Positions 8,272 through 19,017 are shown, numbered from the stretch's first letter. The stretch: DNA of 20,578 nt from Fonticula alba (GCF_000388065.1 NW_009242976.1:166538-187115); one strand, 5' to 3'. Numbers and translations: made by a program. Notes: a model not told the origin generated them from the letters alone.

Positions 8272-11200
8272 CTAGGATCCCGAGTCGAAGAGCAATCGGC
8301 CCAGCAACAGCGGAGGCAGGACGGCCTGAACGGCGACATCCGGCCGAGATGCATGCCCCTCATGGCACGGGACCCGGAGAAAGCCATTGGCCGAGGACGT
8401 GGCATCGGCCGGCGATCGAGACATCCACCAGCCTGGCTGGCGGCCGGCGTAATGCCGGCTCGGGCTGGTGCGATCCATGCGCAGCATCGTCTGGTCGGCC
8501 AGATGGAAGAGGGCATCGTGAACATCGGCCGCGGGAACGAACCGCCGGGCACTGGCCGAGGAGCCGGGGCCGTCCGCCGGCTCGAAGGCCAGCGCACTGG
8601 CCAGCAAGTGTAGCGCCGCAAAGGCCCGAGCCGGCGATGTGAAATGCTCGACCACGGCCGCGGCATCGGCATCCCGGCGAGGGGCCGCCACACCCAGGCC
8701 GCGCAGCAGGCCCGAGCACCGAAGGCCCATGCTGCCGAAGGCATGGGGCACCTTGGCCGCGAGACCCTCCATGGTCAGGGCCTGGCCAGCGAGGATTTGC
8801 CGGTGCCCGGTGAAGAGCTGATCCGCCGGCGTCAAGCCGAAGGCATTCTCCGACAGGAGCCCCTGACGAAGGAGGGCCCAGTCCACAAGGGCAGATGGCG
8901 CGGCCGGGGCCGTGGCACTCGCCCGGCGAAGCTTCTCCACCGAGGCCCCCTCCCCGGCCAGGAGCCCCAGCAAAGTGTCGGCCATCGGGCCGAGCACATC
9001 CATGCCGACGGCGGCCGGGCCGAGAGCATGCACCGCCGGGGCCAGGCCCAGCGCCAGGATCATCTCGGCGGCCAGCGGGAACTGCGAAAAGCGCAAGGCC
9101 ACATGCAGGGCGGAGTCCCACCCGCCCGGGGTCCGGTGCTCCGGGTGGAAGAGCTCCGCCCGGGCCAGCAGCACCTGCCCGGCGGTCGGCCGGCCGGTGG
9201 CGAAGCGCTCGCGCGCCAGGGCCACCGCCATCTCCCGGAGCACCCCGTGGGCATTGACCTCGATGGCCAGATGCACCGCGGTGGTGCAGGCCACCGGGTT
9301 CCAGGCGAAGAGGGCCCGGCGCAGGGCCGCCAGCCGAGCCGGGGCCGTGGCGCAGCCGGGGCCCTTGGCCATGGCCGCCAGAAGCAGGGCCGCCATGGCC
9401 GGCTGGTGTGCATGCGCCGCATGGTGCAGCGCGGTCCAGCCACGGAAGGCATCCGCCTGGTGGGGATCGGCCCCCATGTCGGCCAGCAGGCCGGCCGCCG
9501 CGTCCGCCAGGCCCAGGCGAACTGCCAGGGCCAGCGGGCTGAGGGCCACATCGCGCGTGGACACCACCGCCCGGGGCCGATCCTCCAGGCTGGCGATCGA
9601 CCCCGAGGCCAGCAGGCTGTTGGGCGGGGCATGGGCATCGACCGCCATGCCGACGGCCGCCAGGGCGGCCACCTGCCCCGGGTCCAGGCAGTACGGCTCG
9701 GCGGTGAGGATTTCCCGAAGGTCCCGCAAGGCCGCCCGCGAATTGAGCATCGCCACCGCCATCAGGGACGTGGTGTACTCGGTGTGGCCCGGCCGGCTGG
9801 AGGGCATGGCCGGGACCTTGAGCACGGTGTCCAACCGGAAGAGCGCACGCTCGACCGGGTCCGACGAGAGGAACACCTCCCGGCCGAGGGCACGCAGGAC
9901 ACTTCGCTCGGCGGCCGGCACCAGCTCGGCCAAGCGCCGGACATCCGGCGCCCGGCGGACCCGGAGCTCCCCGGCCGGCCGGCGCTCCAGGCGCCGGTGC
10001 CAAAAGTCGCGGAAGGCCTGCACCGGTGCCGGATCGGCCGCCAGCCACCGAGCCACAGCCACCTGCCCCAGCAGCAGGGCCACCGTCGGCAGCGGTAGCA
10101 GGCTCAGCGGGTGCCGGCTCCGGGGGCTCGGCCCAACCGGCGACCCATGGCCACTGGTCGGACCGTCGGCCCGGCAGCCAGACCCGGTGGACAAGTCCAC
10201 CAGGAAGAGCATGTTGCCGGTCGACCGGGCAATCCCCTCGCCCCCGTCGGCCCGACACCGGAAGATGGCATTGGCACCGGGGCGCGTGAGGACCGTGTGC
10301 CGCCGGGAGGCAGCCACCCGGGCATCGGCCGGCATCGGCCACGCCGCAAAGTTGATCCCCCCGCCAAAGCGCCGGAGCAGCAGCAATAACACCGACCGGG
10401 GCAGCCCCATGGCCATGGCAAGGAGGAAGGGCAGGGGCCCGGCATCGGCCTCGGGGCCGGTCGCCACATTGGACATCAGGCGCTCGGTCAGCCCCATGGC
10501 CGGGCGGGGCTGCTCCATGTGGCCCTGGACCCGGGCCGCCCGACCCTCCACCCGGGTGACCGCCTCTTCCACCAGGCAGAGACCATTCAGAAGGGCAAGC
10601 ACCAGCTCCAGGGCATGCGCCTCGCCCTGGGCAAGCCCGGCCGCATGGAAAAGGGTCTCATTGATGATGCTCAGGCGGATGGGCTGACCCGGCGGCGGTG
10701 GCGGCGGCCGCGGCCGCGTCGAGCACATGCCCAGGCCGCCCAGCTGCCGGAGCAGGTCGCGCCCGAGGGCATCCCCCGGGATCGGGGCCCGCTGGTCGTC
10801 CCACTGGAGCAGGCTCGCCAGCGAGGGAACCCCATCCTCCCCCAGCTCATGGTCATTGACGTGGACAGTGGGGCCATCGAGAGCGCTCGCCAATTGGACC
10901 CTCGCGGCGGTGGTAATGGCCCCGGTGGTGGCCGTCAGCCGATGGAGGCCCAGCAGCTGGGCAGCCCCATGGCCCGGGCGACGACGGCCCTCGGGCAGGA
11001 AGGCATGCCATTGGAGGAGGGAATACATCGGGTTGATGGTGCTGAAGCGCCGGTGGCCCGGGTGCTCCGGCTCCGACATCCCGGCCGCATGGTCGGGCTG
11101 AGGCCCATGGTCGGGCCGAGCCGCGCGCCGAGCCAGACGGTTGGCCCGGCCGGCGCGGTGGCAGGCCTCTTGCGCGGCTTCGGCCCGCGAAAGGGGAACC

Positions 11201-14200
11201 CCCATGGCAGCCATGTGCCCGGTGCCCGCCTCGCGGGCTGCCCACTCATCCAAGTATCCGGCATCCTCATCGGAGAAGTCCGACCGGTCGCCATCGCCCG
11301 GACCGGCGAACGCCGTCGCAAGCAAAGCAACATTGGGGTCGTGGCCGGGGCGCTTGGCCGCCGCCCCGGCGGCCCGCGCGGCGTCCTCCGCCGCAAGACG
11401 CACGGCCCGCCGGCTGACCTTCGGCCGGTACTGGCTGGCCAGGCGGCCCAGGAGAAGCTCCACCATGGGCCCCGGCCGGGGCAAGAATCGCACCGCCATG
11501 CGCAGGGGGGTCGTATGCGCCTGGCCATGGAGCTTGCAATCGACCAGCGCCACCCGGGCCCCATGCTTCGAGGGGTCGGTCAGGTCGGCCACCCGGTCGA
11601 GATCCCCGGCGAAGACCGCCTCAAAGAGCTCCCGATAGATGGCCTCATTGGCCGGACCGGTGACCGGGTGACCGGCCGCCCAATAGGCAACACGCAAGGG
11701 AGGGGCATCCTTGGGCGCGGATGCCGGGGCGGCCCGAGTGCCCGGGCGCGGGGGACCCCCTCGCGTGCCCGGCCGGCCGGTGGCCGTCGCCTCGCCGGTG
11801 GCACTCGCCTCCGCGAAGGCCACCATCTGCTGGAGAACCCCCGGCAATGCCTTCAACGTGGCCATGGACAAGCACCGCGCAAAGGCCTCGAGACCATGGT
11901 GGCCGGCCAGGCCGTCAGCACCTCCCGCCTCGTGGGCGATGGCCGCCTGCAGCGCCTCCACGGTGACGGCCTGGTAAAGGGCCTCCGCCTCGGCGCCGGT
12001 CAGGGACTTCCACCGGCGCCGGCCGAACTCATTGACCAACTGGCTGGCCAGTCGGGCAGGCTCGTCGAAGCCATACTGCCGTGTGCGCTTCGGCCGGGCA
12101 GCCTCGCCCACGGCTTCGGCATACATCCGGTCGAAGGAGGTGCACATGCCAAAATCATGGGCCAGCATCCGCCGCATGGCATCCAGGCGTTGGAAGGAAT
12201 CCGCCCGCCGGGCGCACATGGCATCGGTCACGGCGGTCGAGGCCTGCTCCATGGCCTCGACGAGGTGCGGCTTGAGCCGGGACGCGCCGAGCACGGCCCG
12301 GCCCCCGGCCAAAGGACCCGCCCCTGCACCACCCCCGGCGGGGATGCCAAAGCGCCTGGCATCGCGATCATCGGCACGCTCACCGGCCGGCAGGCCCAGC
12401 ATATAGTTGACGACGGCCAAGTCCCGAAGCAAAAGCGTGACGATGGCCCCCGGGCCCGGGCCCGCTGATGGGCCCGCCTGCTGGAGCCCCTCGTGGCGGT
12501 CAATCTCGCGCAAAATCTGCCGACGGCCCTTCATCGTGCCCAGCACCGTGCACATGCCCTCCAGGGGGAAGAGCTCCAGCAGGTCGAGCCGCCCGATGGG
12601 GGAGCGCACCCTTCGCGGGAGGCGGTCCCGCAGGCGGATCGCATTCCGCAGGAGGAATACATCATCATCATGATCCGACAGCCGCGCGGCCGGCATGGCC
12701 AGCCCGCTGACATCCCCGATCCTCAGCCACAGCGGCGCATCGGCGGCCGGCCGCTCGTCGGTGTAGTCCTCATGGTCGGGCGGCAAGTCCAGGGCCTCGG
12801 CCAAATCGGCATCCAAATCCACCGGGGCCGCGTCGGTTCCGGTCCGCCGCCAGCCGGAGGAGTCGGGCCCCGGGGCGGCCATGGCTGCGGGCTGGCCGGC
12901 CGGGCCGGAGCATGGCCGAAGCCCCGGGCTGCTGGCAAGCACCGAGGCATGCTCATTCCGGAGGGCCTTCTTGATGGCACGCATGGCCATGCGAATGGAG
13001 GCCACCTCGACGCCGGCCCCATTGACAGCCACCTCATTGGTGGAGGTGGTCTTCTTGAGCTCGTTATTGGAGTAGATCTGATCGACGAGGTCGAAGAGCT
13101 CCGGTGCCGCGTTCCGTAACAGCGCCAGCTGCTCGAGATCACCACCGCAGAGGGTGATCATTTGCGCGGCGGCGGCCACCACAAAATCGGCCAAATTGCA
13201 CCTGCGGTCCGCGCTGCTGGCTGCATGGGTGGCAGCAGTCGCATGCTGGGTGCCTTGTTGCTGGGGTGCGGAGTGGCTCGACGGCGGCATGCTGAAGCTG
13301 TGCGGCATCCTGGTCGGATGCACCCGCAGGGGCGTCGGCGAGGAAGAAAGCGAGAAAGCCACCGAACGACACCATAAAAAGGGCGAATGTGGGAGGAGGG
13401 GGACATTGAGATGAAAAGAAAAAAAACAGCCAACGAGTCAAAGAGACAACGAGACAGAGAGAGAGATCCATGAAAAAAAAAGACGCATGTTGATGGAGGT
13501 AGAGCGAGAGAGAGAGAGAGAGAGATGGGTCAGTTGAGGGCAGCATGAAGGACGGGAAAGGCGCCCGATGGAGTCAGGCACGCACGAGGGGACGCTTTGG
13601 AAGGTCAACTCCTCCGCCGGAGCTGCGACCGCATGAAGGATCAGTCCAAGCACCCGGGGAAGGCGGGTCATCAGTGCCAGGTGGAAGGGCTGCGTATGGA
13701 GCCTGACATGGGCGTAGGCTTGCTCCATTCCCGGTGGCCGATCCTCGGGCCAGACGCGCAGCAACAGCTCCTTCGAGGCGGCAAGGTGGGACGCCCGCAC
13801 GAGGGCCGGCGCACCAAGGCGAAGCAGAGCCTCCACCGTGTGGGCGGTCATTTGCTCACGGGCGGCACGGCTCAGCCCTCCGCGCAAAATGACCGGCATG
13901 CTACGCCGGCCGAAATCCGTCGCCAATTGGTAGCCAAATCGAATGGCCAGAGCCAGGGGATTCAGCTGGCCGGTGGTGACATGCGCGAGCACCGGGCCCA
14001 AGGCCTCGGGTGGGAAGCACTTCGCCACGAAGTCGGCCAGCAGGTCCCCGCGCAGGCGGACGGCATACACCCCCAGGACATTCAGCTGGCTGGTCAGGAG
14101 CATGTCCACCAAGGTGGCCGGTTGGGAGCGCATGGGGCCCGGGCCGGCCGACTCGGCCCGGGCAATGGCCACCAAATCCACCCCCTCCACCAGCAGCCGG

Positions 14201-17200
14201 GCCAGGGCCACAGCCACGGCACTGTCCTCCACAAAGGCCACCAACATCAAGGGGGTCATGGCGTCTCGATCATTGCCGGCGAAGGGCAGGCAGGGGCGCG
14301 ACGCGTCGGCCCCATGGGCCAAGAGCACCCGCACGCAGGCCACATGCCCGAAGAGCACGGCATAATGCAGGGGGGTCAGGTGGCCATCCCAATCTTCGCA
14401 ATCCACCGAAACGAAGGCCTCGCGCATGGCGACCACGTCCTTGGGATCGGCATCGCCGGCGATCTCGGCGGAGGAGGTGCTGGCGACATGAATGTCCGGA
14501 TCATCGTCGGACTCGGCCATGGCCAGCATGTCCTCAAGTTCCGAATCATCCGGGGCGAGGCCATCCTCATGCCCATCCTCATGCTCATCAGCATACTCAT
14601 CATACTCATCATCATACTCATCATCATACTCATCTTCATACTCATCTTCATACTCATCTTCATACTCATACTCATACTCATACTCATCTTCATCAAATGA
14701 GCCATCAGATTCACACATGTCCTCAGACGAGCCATACCCACTGTCGGCATCTGGACCACCCTCCTTGGAGCTGCCCTCGGCGGAGGCAGCACCCCCGTCT
14801 ATGCTGTGGGAATCCGCCGAGTGCCCAGCAAAGTCCCAAGCACCTGTGTCAACCGCATTCGGGGCGACCGCCCGGTGGCCCGGGCCATTGTTGAGCCGGT
14901 CCCGGGAAGGGGCAGCATGCTCGGGGCCGATGCGCGAGGCCCGGCGAATGCGGCGAGCCTCCAGCAGGAGCTCGCGCACTTGGTGATTGTATGCCAGCAT
15001 GTCGGCCAGGATGTCCGGGCGATTGTAGTGCGCCGCAAAGTGCAGCGGGGTCCGGCCATTGAAGGCGCGCTCCGAGAGGTTGGGCTGCACATGCTCCGGC
15101 AGGGACAGCTCCAGACATGGCTCCAGCTCGGCCAGCAGCCGCCGGTCCGCCTCCGCCGTCATGGGGTCCAGGCAAGTGGAATGACGCAGACGCAGGACAG
15201 CCGCCTGCAGAGACCGCAAGCCGGCATCCAACAGGGCCCGGGCCAGGGCCCGCCGGTTGGCCAGCACCGCCAGGATCAAGGGGGTCCGGCCGAGCGAATC
15301 CCGCGCGTCCAGGCGTATGCCATGGACATCGTGCAAACGCCGGGCGGCGTGGTCTCGGGCCACCACGGCCAGGGCAAGGGCCGACCGGGCGGCCGCCAGT
15401 CGATCGGCCCAGGTGGCCTCGTCGGCCTCCACCACCAGAAACCCCTCGAAGTCCAGGGACACCGTGGCGGTGGCGCTGCCGGCTTCGGCCGCCTCCACCG
15501 CGGCCAGAGCCTCGGCGAGGGCCCGATCGGCGGCCTCCTTCTCGGCGCAGGCCGCCTGCCGCTGGCGGGTGAAGCGCTCGGATGCCACATCCAGAGCCCG
15601 GCGGAAGAGGGCCATGTTGCCGGTGGCCGCCGCCGTGGCCAGCAGGTCGGTGGATTCGGGGAGCAAGGCCGGCTCGAGCCAATCGCCCTCGGTGATGGGC
15701 CGAAAGGACCCGATGGACTGGCGCCCGGGATCGTCGGCCAGGAAGACCAGCGGCCCATGGACAAAGCCCGAGGTGTGAATGTCAAAGTCCGCCGGGAAGG
15801 CCGGGCAAAATCCACAACAATCCTCCAACACGGCGGCCATGCGCCCCACAAAGCAGGGATGGGTGTGGAAGGTCTTGCGGCGATCGAACCAGGGGGAATT
15901 CAGCATGGCGTCCTTGCCGGCCATGAGATGCTGAATGGCTCGGGCATTCCAGCTGGGCCCCCAGGGCAGGAAGACCGTGGCATAGTCCGACAAGTGGCTG
16001 ATGTCGCTTCCCAGCAGCTGGTCCCGGAGAAAGGGGTCGCCGCTGAGGCGGTCTTCGATCTGCTGTCGAAGGTACCCCCCGGCCGGGGGGCTGCCGACAA
16101 GGGCGTTTCCCGGCCCGAGGGCCTCTTTGGAGGGGCTGCGCATGCGGCGAAGGCGCTGCTCATCGCGATAATTTTGGACGGCCGCCGGGGTCCGGAGGCG
16201 CTCGAGGACCAGAAGCCGGGCCAGGCCCTGGACCCGGTCGAAAGAGCGCTCCAAAATTTGCGGATCCACCCGGGCCAATTCGTAGAAGGGGCTCCGCACG
16301 GCAAAGCCACGGGCCGCGTACTTGGCCAGCCGGGTCTCGTAGGAGGGCGACCGCCGGGACATGTCAATGGTGTTCCGCTGGAACACCAGCGCCGCATGGG
16401 CACGGGGCAGGGCATAAACTTGCCGCCCATCGAAGGCCACACTGCAGCAGTCCACATCGAACCCCATGAGCACCTCGGCCGGGGAGGCATACCGGCGGAG
16501 GACAAGTTGCACATGGCGATAGGGGAACTGGCTGACAATGGACACGGCGTACTTCGAGCGGAAGACCAAGGTCCCATGGGGGATGGCATTGGAAATGGCC
16601 TCATATAGCTCCAGGAGCTTGGCCCGGGCGGCTTCCTCATCCAGGCCGTAGATGAAGAGGTCGATGTCGGAAGACCGGTACAGCACATTGTGGTAAAGGT
16701 ACCGCTGGCGCTTGGGGGAGATGTCCTCGCCCGGGGGGGTGGCCGCGGCGCCGGTGAGCATGGGCGTGGAGGAGTCCACCTGGAGCAATGCCCGGGCCTG
16801 GGCCACCTGCCCCGAGGCCACATCGGCATCCTCCACGAATGTGAGAGAGGTGTCCGGGTCGAAGACCGGCATGAGGCTGGCCAGGACCGCGCCGCCCGCC
16901 ACGATGACATTGTCCCAATTGACATAGCGCAGGGCATTCTCCGTGAAGAGCTCCCAGTTCCGGTGGAAGGCCGCAAGGGTCCCGGCGGTGGCCGGCTGGC
17001 CGGGGCCCTTGCGAAAGCGCTGCCCCTCGGGGCACTGGGTGAACATCATGCGAAAGACCGGCCGGCCATCAGGGCCGAGGGCGCTTGCTTCGTGGGCCTC
17101 GCGTGCGACCAGCACCCCGGGCGCTTGGTCAAAGAGGGGGATCATCATCAGGTGGGGGTCTTGCAAGTCGACATGGTCCGGCTGCTGGGCGAAGAGGGTG

Positions 17201-17466
17201 CGGTAGTGGTTTTCGCGATCGACAACCGCCTGTCGAGCCGACACCCATGGGGCCAAAGGATCGGCCGAGTGTGCACCCCCCGAGGCAGAGGGAGTCGGGC
17301 ACAGGGTCAGACCATGGGGGGGGGAGGGGGGGGGGGGGGGGGGCGATCTCGCGGCAGGGCGCACCTGGAAACGCTCGCCGACATCGGGCGCAGCATCCTG
17401 GTGGCCAAAGGCGGCCAGGTAGTGGGCCAGGATCTCCCGCGTGCAGGGGGACATGCCGTCCGGCAT
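8272..17466 (-). CDS. Giant nucleotidyltransferase-like/ankyrin-repeat protein, 3-exon model
   Basis: Model: exons 17466-17365, 17229-13586 and 13309-8272; 2,927 residues, stop TAG. An in-frame TAA ends 7 nt before the first ATG. The second ATG (17454) has G at -3 and is an alternative start. Spliced residues 125-345 carry a nucleotidyltransferase-fold signature: VAGGAVLASL at 144-153, SDIDLFIYG at 221-229 and GFDVD at 289-293. RRSPSYETRLAKYAARGF follows at 325-342; I recall similar blocks in other protist NTase/ankyrin proteins but cannot check this. Degenerate ankyrin repeats lie near 678-710, 756-785, 977-1053, 1806-1872, 2499-2563, 2589-2619 and 2642-2676, with TPLHFAAHYNR- and TPLHYAVLFGH-type cores. 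An Ala/Glu-rich, possibly coiled segment precedes the first one, and an acidic Tyr tract spans about 878-920. Residues 1250-1800 and 1873-2490 match nothing I know. No signal peptide or membrane segment is evident. A nucleotidyl-transfer or scaffold role is inference. The alternative is two adjacent genes split at 13438/13362. Intergenic-type homopolymers are absent from the exons. Confidence 0.7.
13310..13585 (-). other. Intron 2 of the giant gene (276 nt)
   Basis: The donor is CCCTC|GTGCGT and the acceptor GACCAG|GATG, phase 2. It joins TC + G into a Ser codon and puts the two giant frames into one. The sense strand contains no AG from 13594 to 13312 (283 nt) and carries (TC)n, T9 and T8 pyrimidine tracts and CTGAC motifs. 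This is strong evidence of a 3' splice region with a distant branch point. Retention would stop translation at 13438 and give a 1,297-residue N-terminal form if intron 1 is removed. Confidence 0.75.
14585..14698 (-). repeat. In-frame AT-rich microsatellite coding an acidic Glu/Asp/Tyr tract
   Basis: On the sense strand, repeats of GAGTAT, GAAGATGAGTAT and GATGATGAGTAT code for EY, EDEY and DDEY units, about 38 residues. GAT, TAT and GAA replace the GAC, TAC and GAG that dominate elsewhere in the gene, so this is an AT-rich island in a GC-rich exon. The tract continues into EHEDGHEDG and a Ser/Asp-rich acidic stretch. It is likely disordered and highly charged. Length variation between strains would be expected. 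Confidence 0.9.
16455..16896 (-). other. Nucleotidyltransferase-like motif region within the giant protein
   Basis: Spliced residues 146-293. The order Gly-Gly, Asp-x-Asp, then a later Asp (D291 or D293) matches the active-site layout of the pol beta-type nucleotidyltransferase fold, in which three carboxylates bind metal. All appear intact. About 75 residues separate GG from DxD, much more than the usual roughly ten, so a loop containing an acidic/Ala segment seems to be inserted. Family assignment rests on motif reading only. Confidence 0.55.
17230..17364 (-). other. Intron 1 of the giant gene (135 nt)
   Basis: The donor is CAG|GTGCGC and the acceptor CGACAG|GCGG, phase 0. The stretch translates to a Pro-rich insert that interrupts an otherwise ordinary sequence. 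It includes a broken C27 homopolymer (17343-17316 on the plus strand as G), the only such tract inside the gene. A CTGAC branch-like motif follows it, and the CAG at 17230 is the first AG after 116 AG-free bases. The intron is a multiple of three and has no stop, so retention would add 45 residues without a frameshift. Confidence 0.8.
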
Positions 17467-17672
17467 GGGGGCTTATCGGCTGGATCTCCGCACGGAGGCT
17501 CGGTCCGTGGCGCTTTGTCCCGTCCAGCCCGATGCTCCGGAGGGGCGTGCCGATTCCGGCCAAGCTGTGACAAGAGCCCCGACCAAAGAGAGGGGGTATC
17601 GAGACAAGGCACAACGAACCAGCTGGCCGGATCCCCCGGACAAAGGGAACAAGAAGATGCTTGTCTGTGTGC

Positions 17673-17789
17673 GAAGGAGAGAGGGGGAGGGAGAGAAGGG
17701 GGGGAGGGAGAGAAGGAGGGAAGGAGACTGTACTCGGGCTTCGAGAGAGACAGAGAGAGAGAGAGAGAGAGGGAGGGAGGGAGGGAGAG
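17673..17789 (+). repeat. Polypurine tracts upstream of the giant gene
   Basis: Pure-purine runs of 55 nt (17673-17727) and 38 nt (17752-17789), made of GGGA and GA units. On the sense strand of the giant gene they are polypyrimidine and lie 200-320 nt upstream of its start codon. Such tracts can form triplexes or act as promoter elements, but nothing here proves that. Confidence 0.85.
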
Positions 17790-18179
17790 TGGCACCGTCT
17801 ATTTCACTTGAAGGGACAAGGAGGAGAGGGAGGTTCCGATGAACTCCCCCAGATCGCACCGCCGGGCGACCTCTCGGCACAGGGAGGGTCGAGCCGGGCG
17901 ACGAGCGCATATCGGACCGGTGGGCCAGATCCTTCGGGGTCATTTTGCACAAAAGAATGGCACTGCTCCGAGTTGGAGGCGAATGGCCAAGTCCCACGGG
18001 CCCGGAGCCGGCAACAAAGGGCCAAGGAAATGGGCGGTGGCCGCGAAGTGCGAGTCAGCCGCAGGCCCGGGTACCGAGGCGAGCAAGGACAAAGAAGAGC
18101 CCGCCGGGGAACGCCCATCCCCTGCATCTGGAGGGGCACCGGAAAAAGGGGCGCTCTCCCAGGGATGGCCCTCCTCGCC

Positions 18180-18195
18180 GGGGGGGGGGGGGGGG
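18180..18195. repeat. Poly-G tract, 16 nt
   Basis: Uninterrupted G16 lying between the two long AG-free stretches of the upstream region. Confidence 0.9.
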
Positions 18196-18608
18196 CACCC
18201 GTGCGGCCCCATCGGGGAGGCTTGAGCCCCCAGAGAGAACAAGGGGCCGGGAACCGCCCGACCGGGCTGTGATGCATGCCGGAAGAGAGATGCCTTGCCG
18301 GGGGGTGGCGGCGGTGTGGGCCCGGGGGAGTGAAAAAAAAAAAGAGCCCATCCCCCGTGGAGAGCCGCGGTGGGGACGAAGCGGGATCGGGCAGGGTCCA
18401 GAGGCCCCCCCATCGATGGGACCGCAGGATTTCGAAGTTCCCACCCCGGAGGAGGTCCGCACTCCTGGCGGGCCCACGGCCTTCACACGGCCGCTCAGTC
18501 GCGCCATCACCCCGAAAAACGGGCCGAGAGTCTAGACCGCGGCCAGATGCCGAGCAGAAGCGGCCATTTCGTCGGGGGGCGACACTGTGTGCCGGGGCGC
18601 AGGCGCAT

Positions 18609-18619
18609 CCCCCCCCCCC
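18609..18619. repeat. Poly-C tract, 11 nt
   Basis: Uninterrupted C11 in non-coding DNA. Confidence 0.85.
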
Positions 18620-18818
18620 GGCATGCTTGCGTGCAAATATGCACCATGGAGCACACAAGCAGAGACCAGTCCAGGGATATATGGATTCAAGAATACAAAT
18701 AAACAAATACACCCTTTTTCGGGCACACGCCTGCAGACACACACGGAAAAAGGGCAACTAGCCGCGGAACAGCCCGGCACACGACAGACAATCCTGGATG
18801 CGCCAATCGCCCACGGCT

Positions 18819-18832
18819 GGGGGGGGGGGGGG
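18819..18832. repeat. Poly-G tract, 14 nt
   Basis: Uninterrupted G14 in non-coding DNA, about 200 bp from the 3' end of tRNA-Thr. Confidence 0.9.
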
Positions 18833-18973
18833 AACAAGAATCCGATGGGCGCGCGCCCCTCCCCGCGGTCCCGGTGGTCGGCCCCTTTCGGTGGTTGGCC
18901 TCGACCCATGCCCGGCAAAAGAAAGGTGGCGCAGCGGCAAACCATAGTCCCATCCCGAGCATCCTGCCAGGGT

Positions 18974-18984
18974 GGGGGGGGGGG
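18974..18984. repeat. Poly-G tract, 11 nt
   Basis: Uninterrupted G11, 44 bp from the 3' end of tRNA-Thr. Confidence 0.85.
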
Positions 18985-19017
18985 CGACTAAAGCGAGTGC
19001 AATCAGCCCCCATGGGC

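Noticed and set aside
8360-8400. Possible extra intron near the 3' end of the giant gene
   Set aside because: The frame stays open, no AG-free stretch of notable length is present, and no matching GTGCG-type donor was seen.
8360-10342. 660-codon minus-strand frame overlapping the giant gene in another frame
   Set aside because: It is a Gly/Pro/Arg-rich shadow of the ankyrin frame; the main frame carries the ankyrin cores.
8644-12468. Long plus-strand frames of 484, 591 and 649 codons
   Set aside because: They lie antisense to the large minus-strand gene and are rich in Arg, Gly, His and Ser; they are mirror frames caused by GC-rich third codon positions.
14806-16608. 600-codon plus-strand frame
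   Set aside because: It is antisense to exon 2, with Gly/Gln/Arg-rich composition and no domain.
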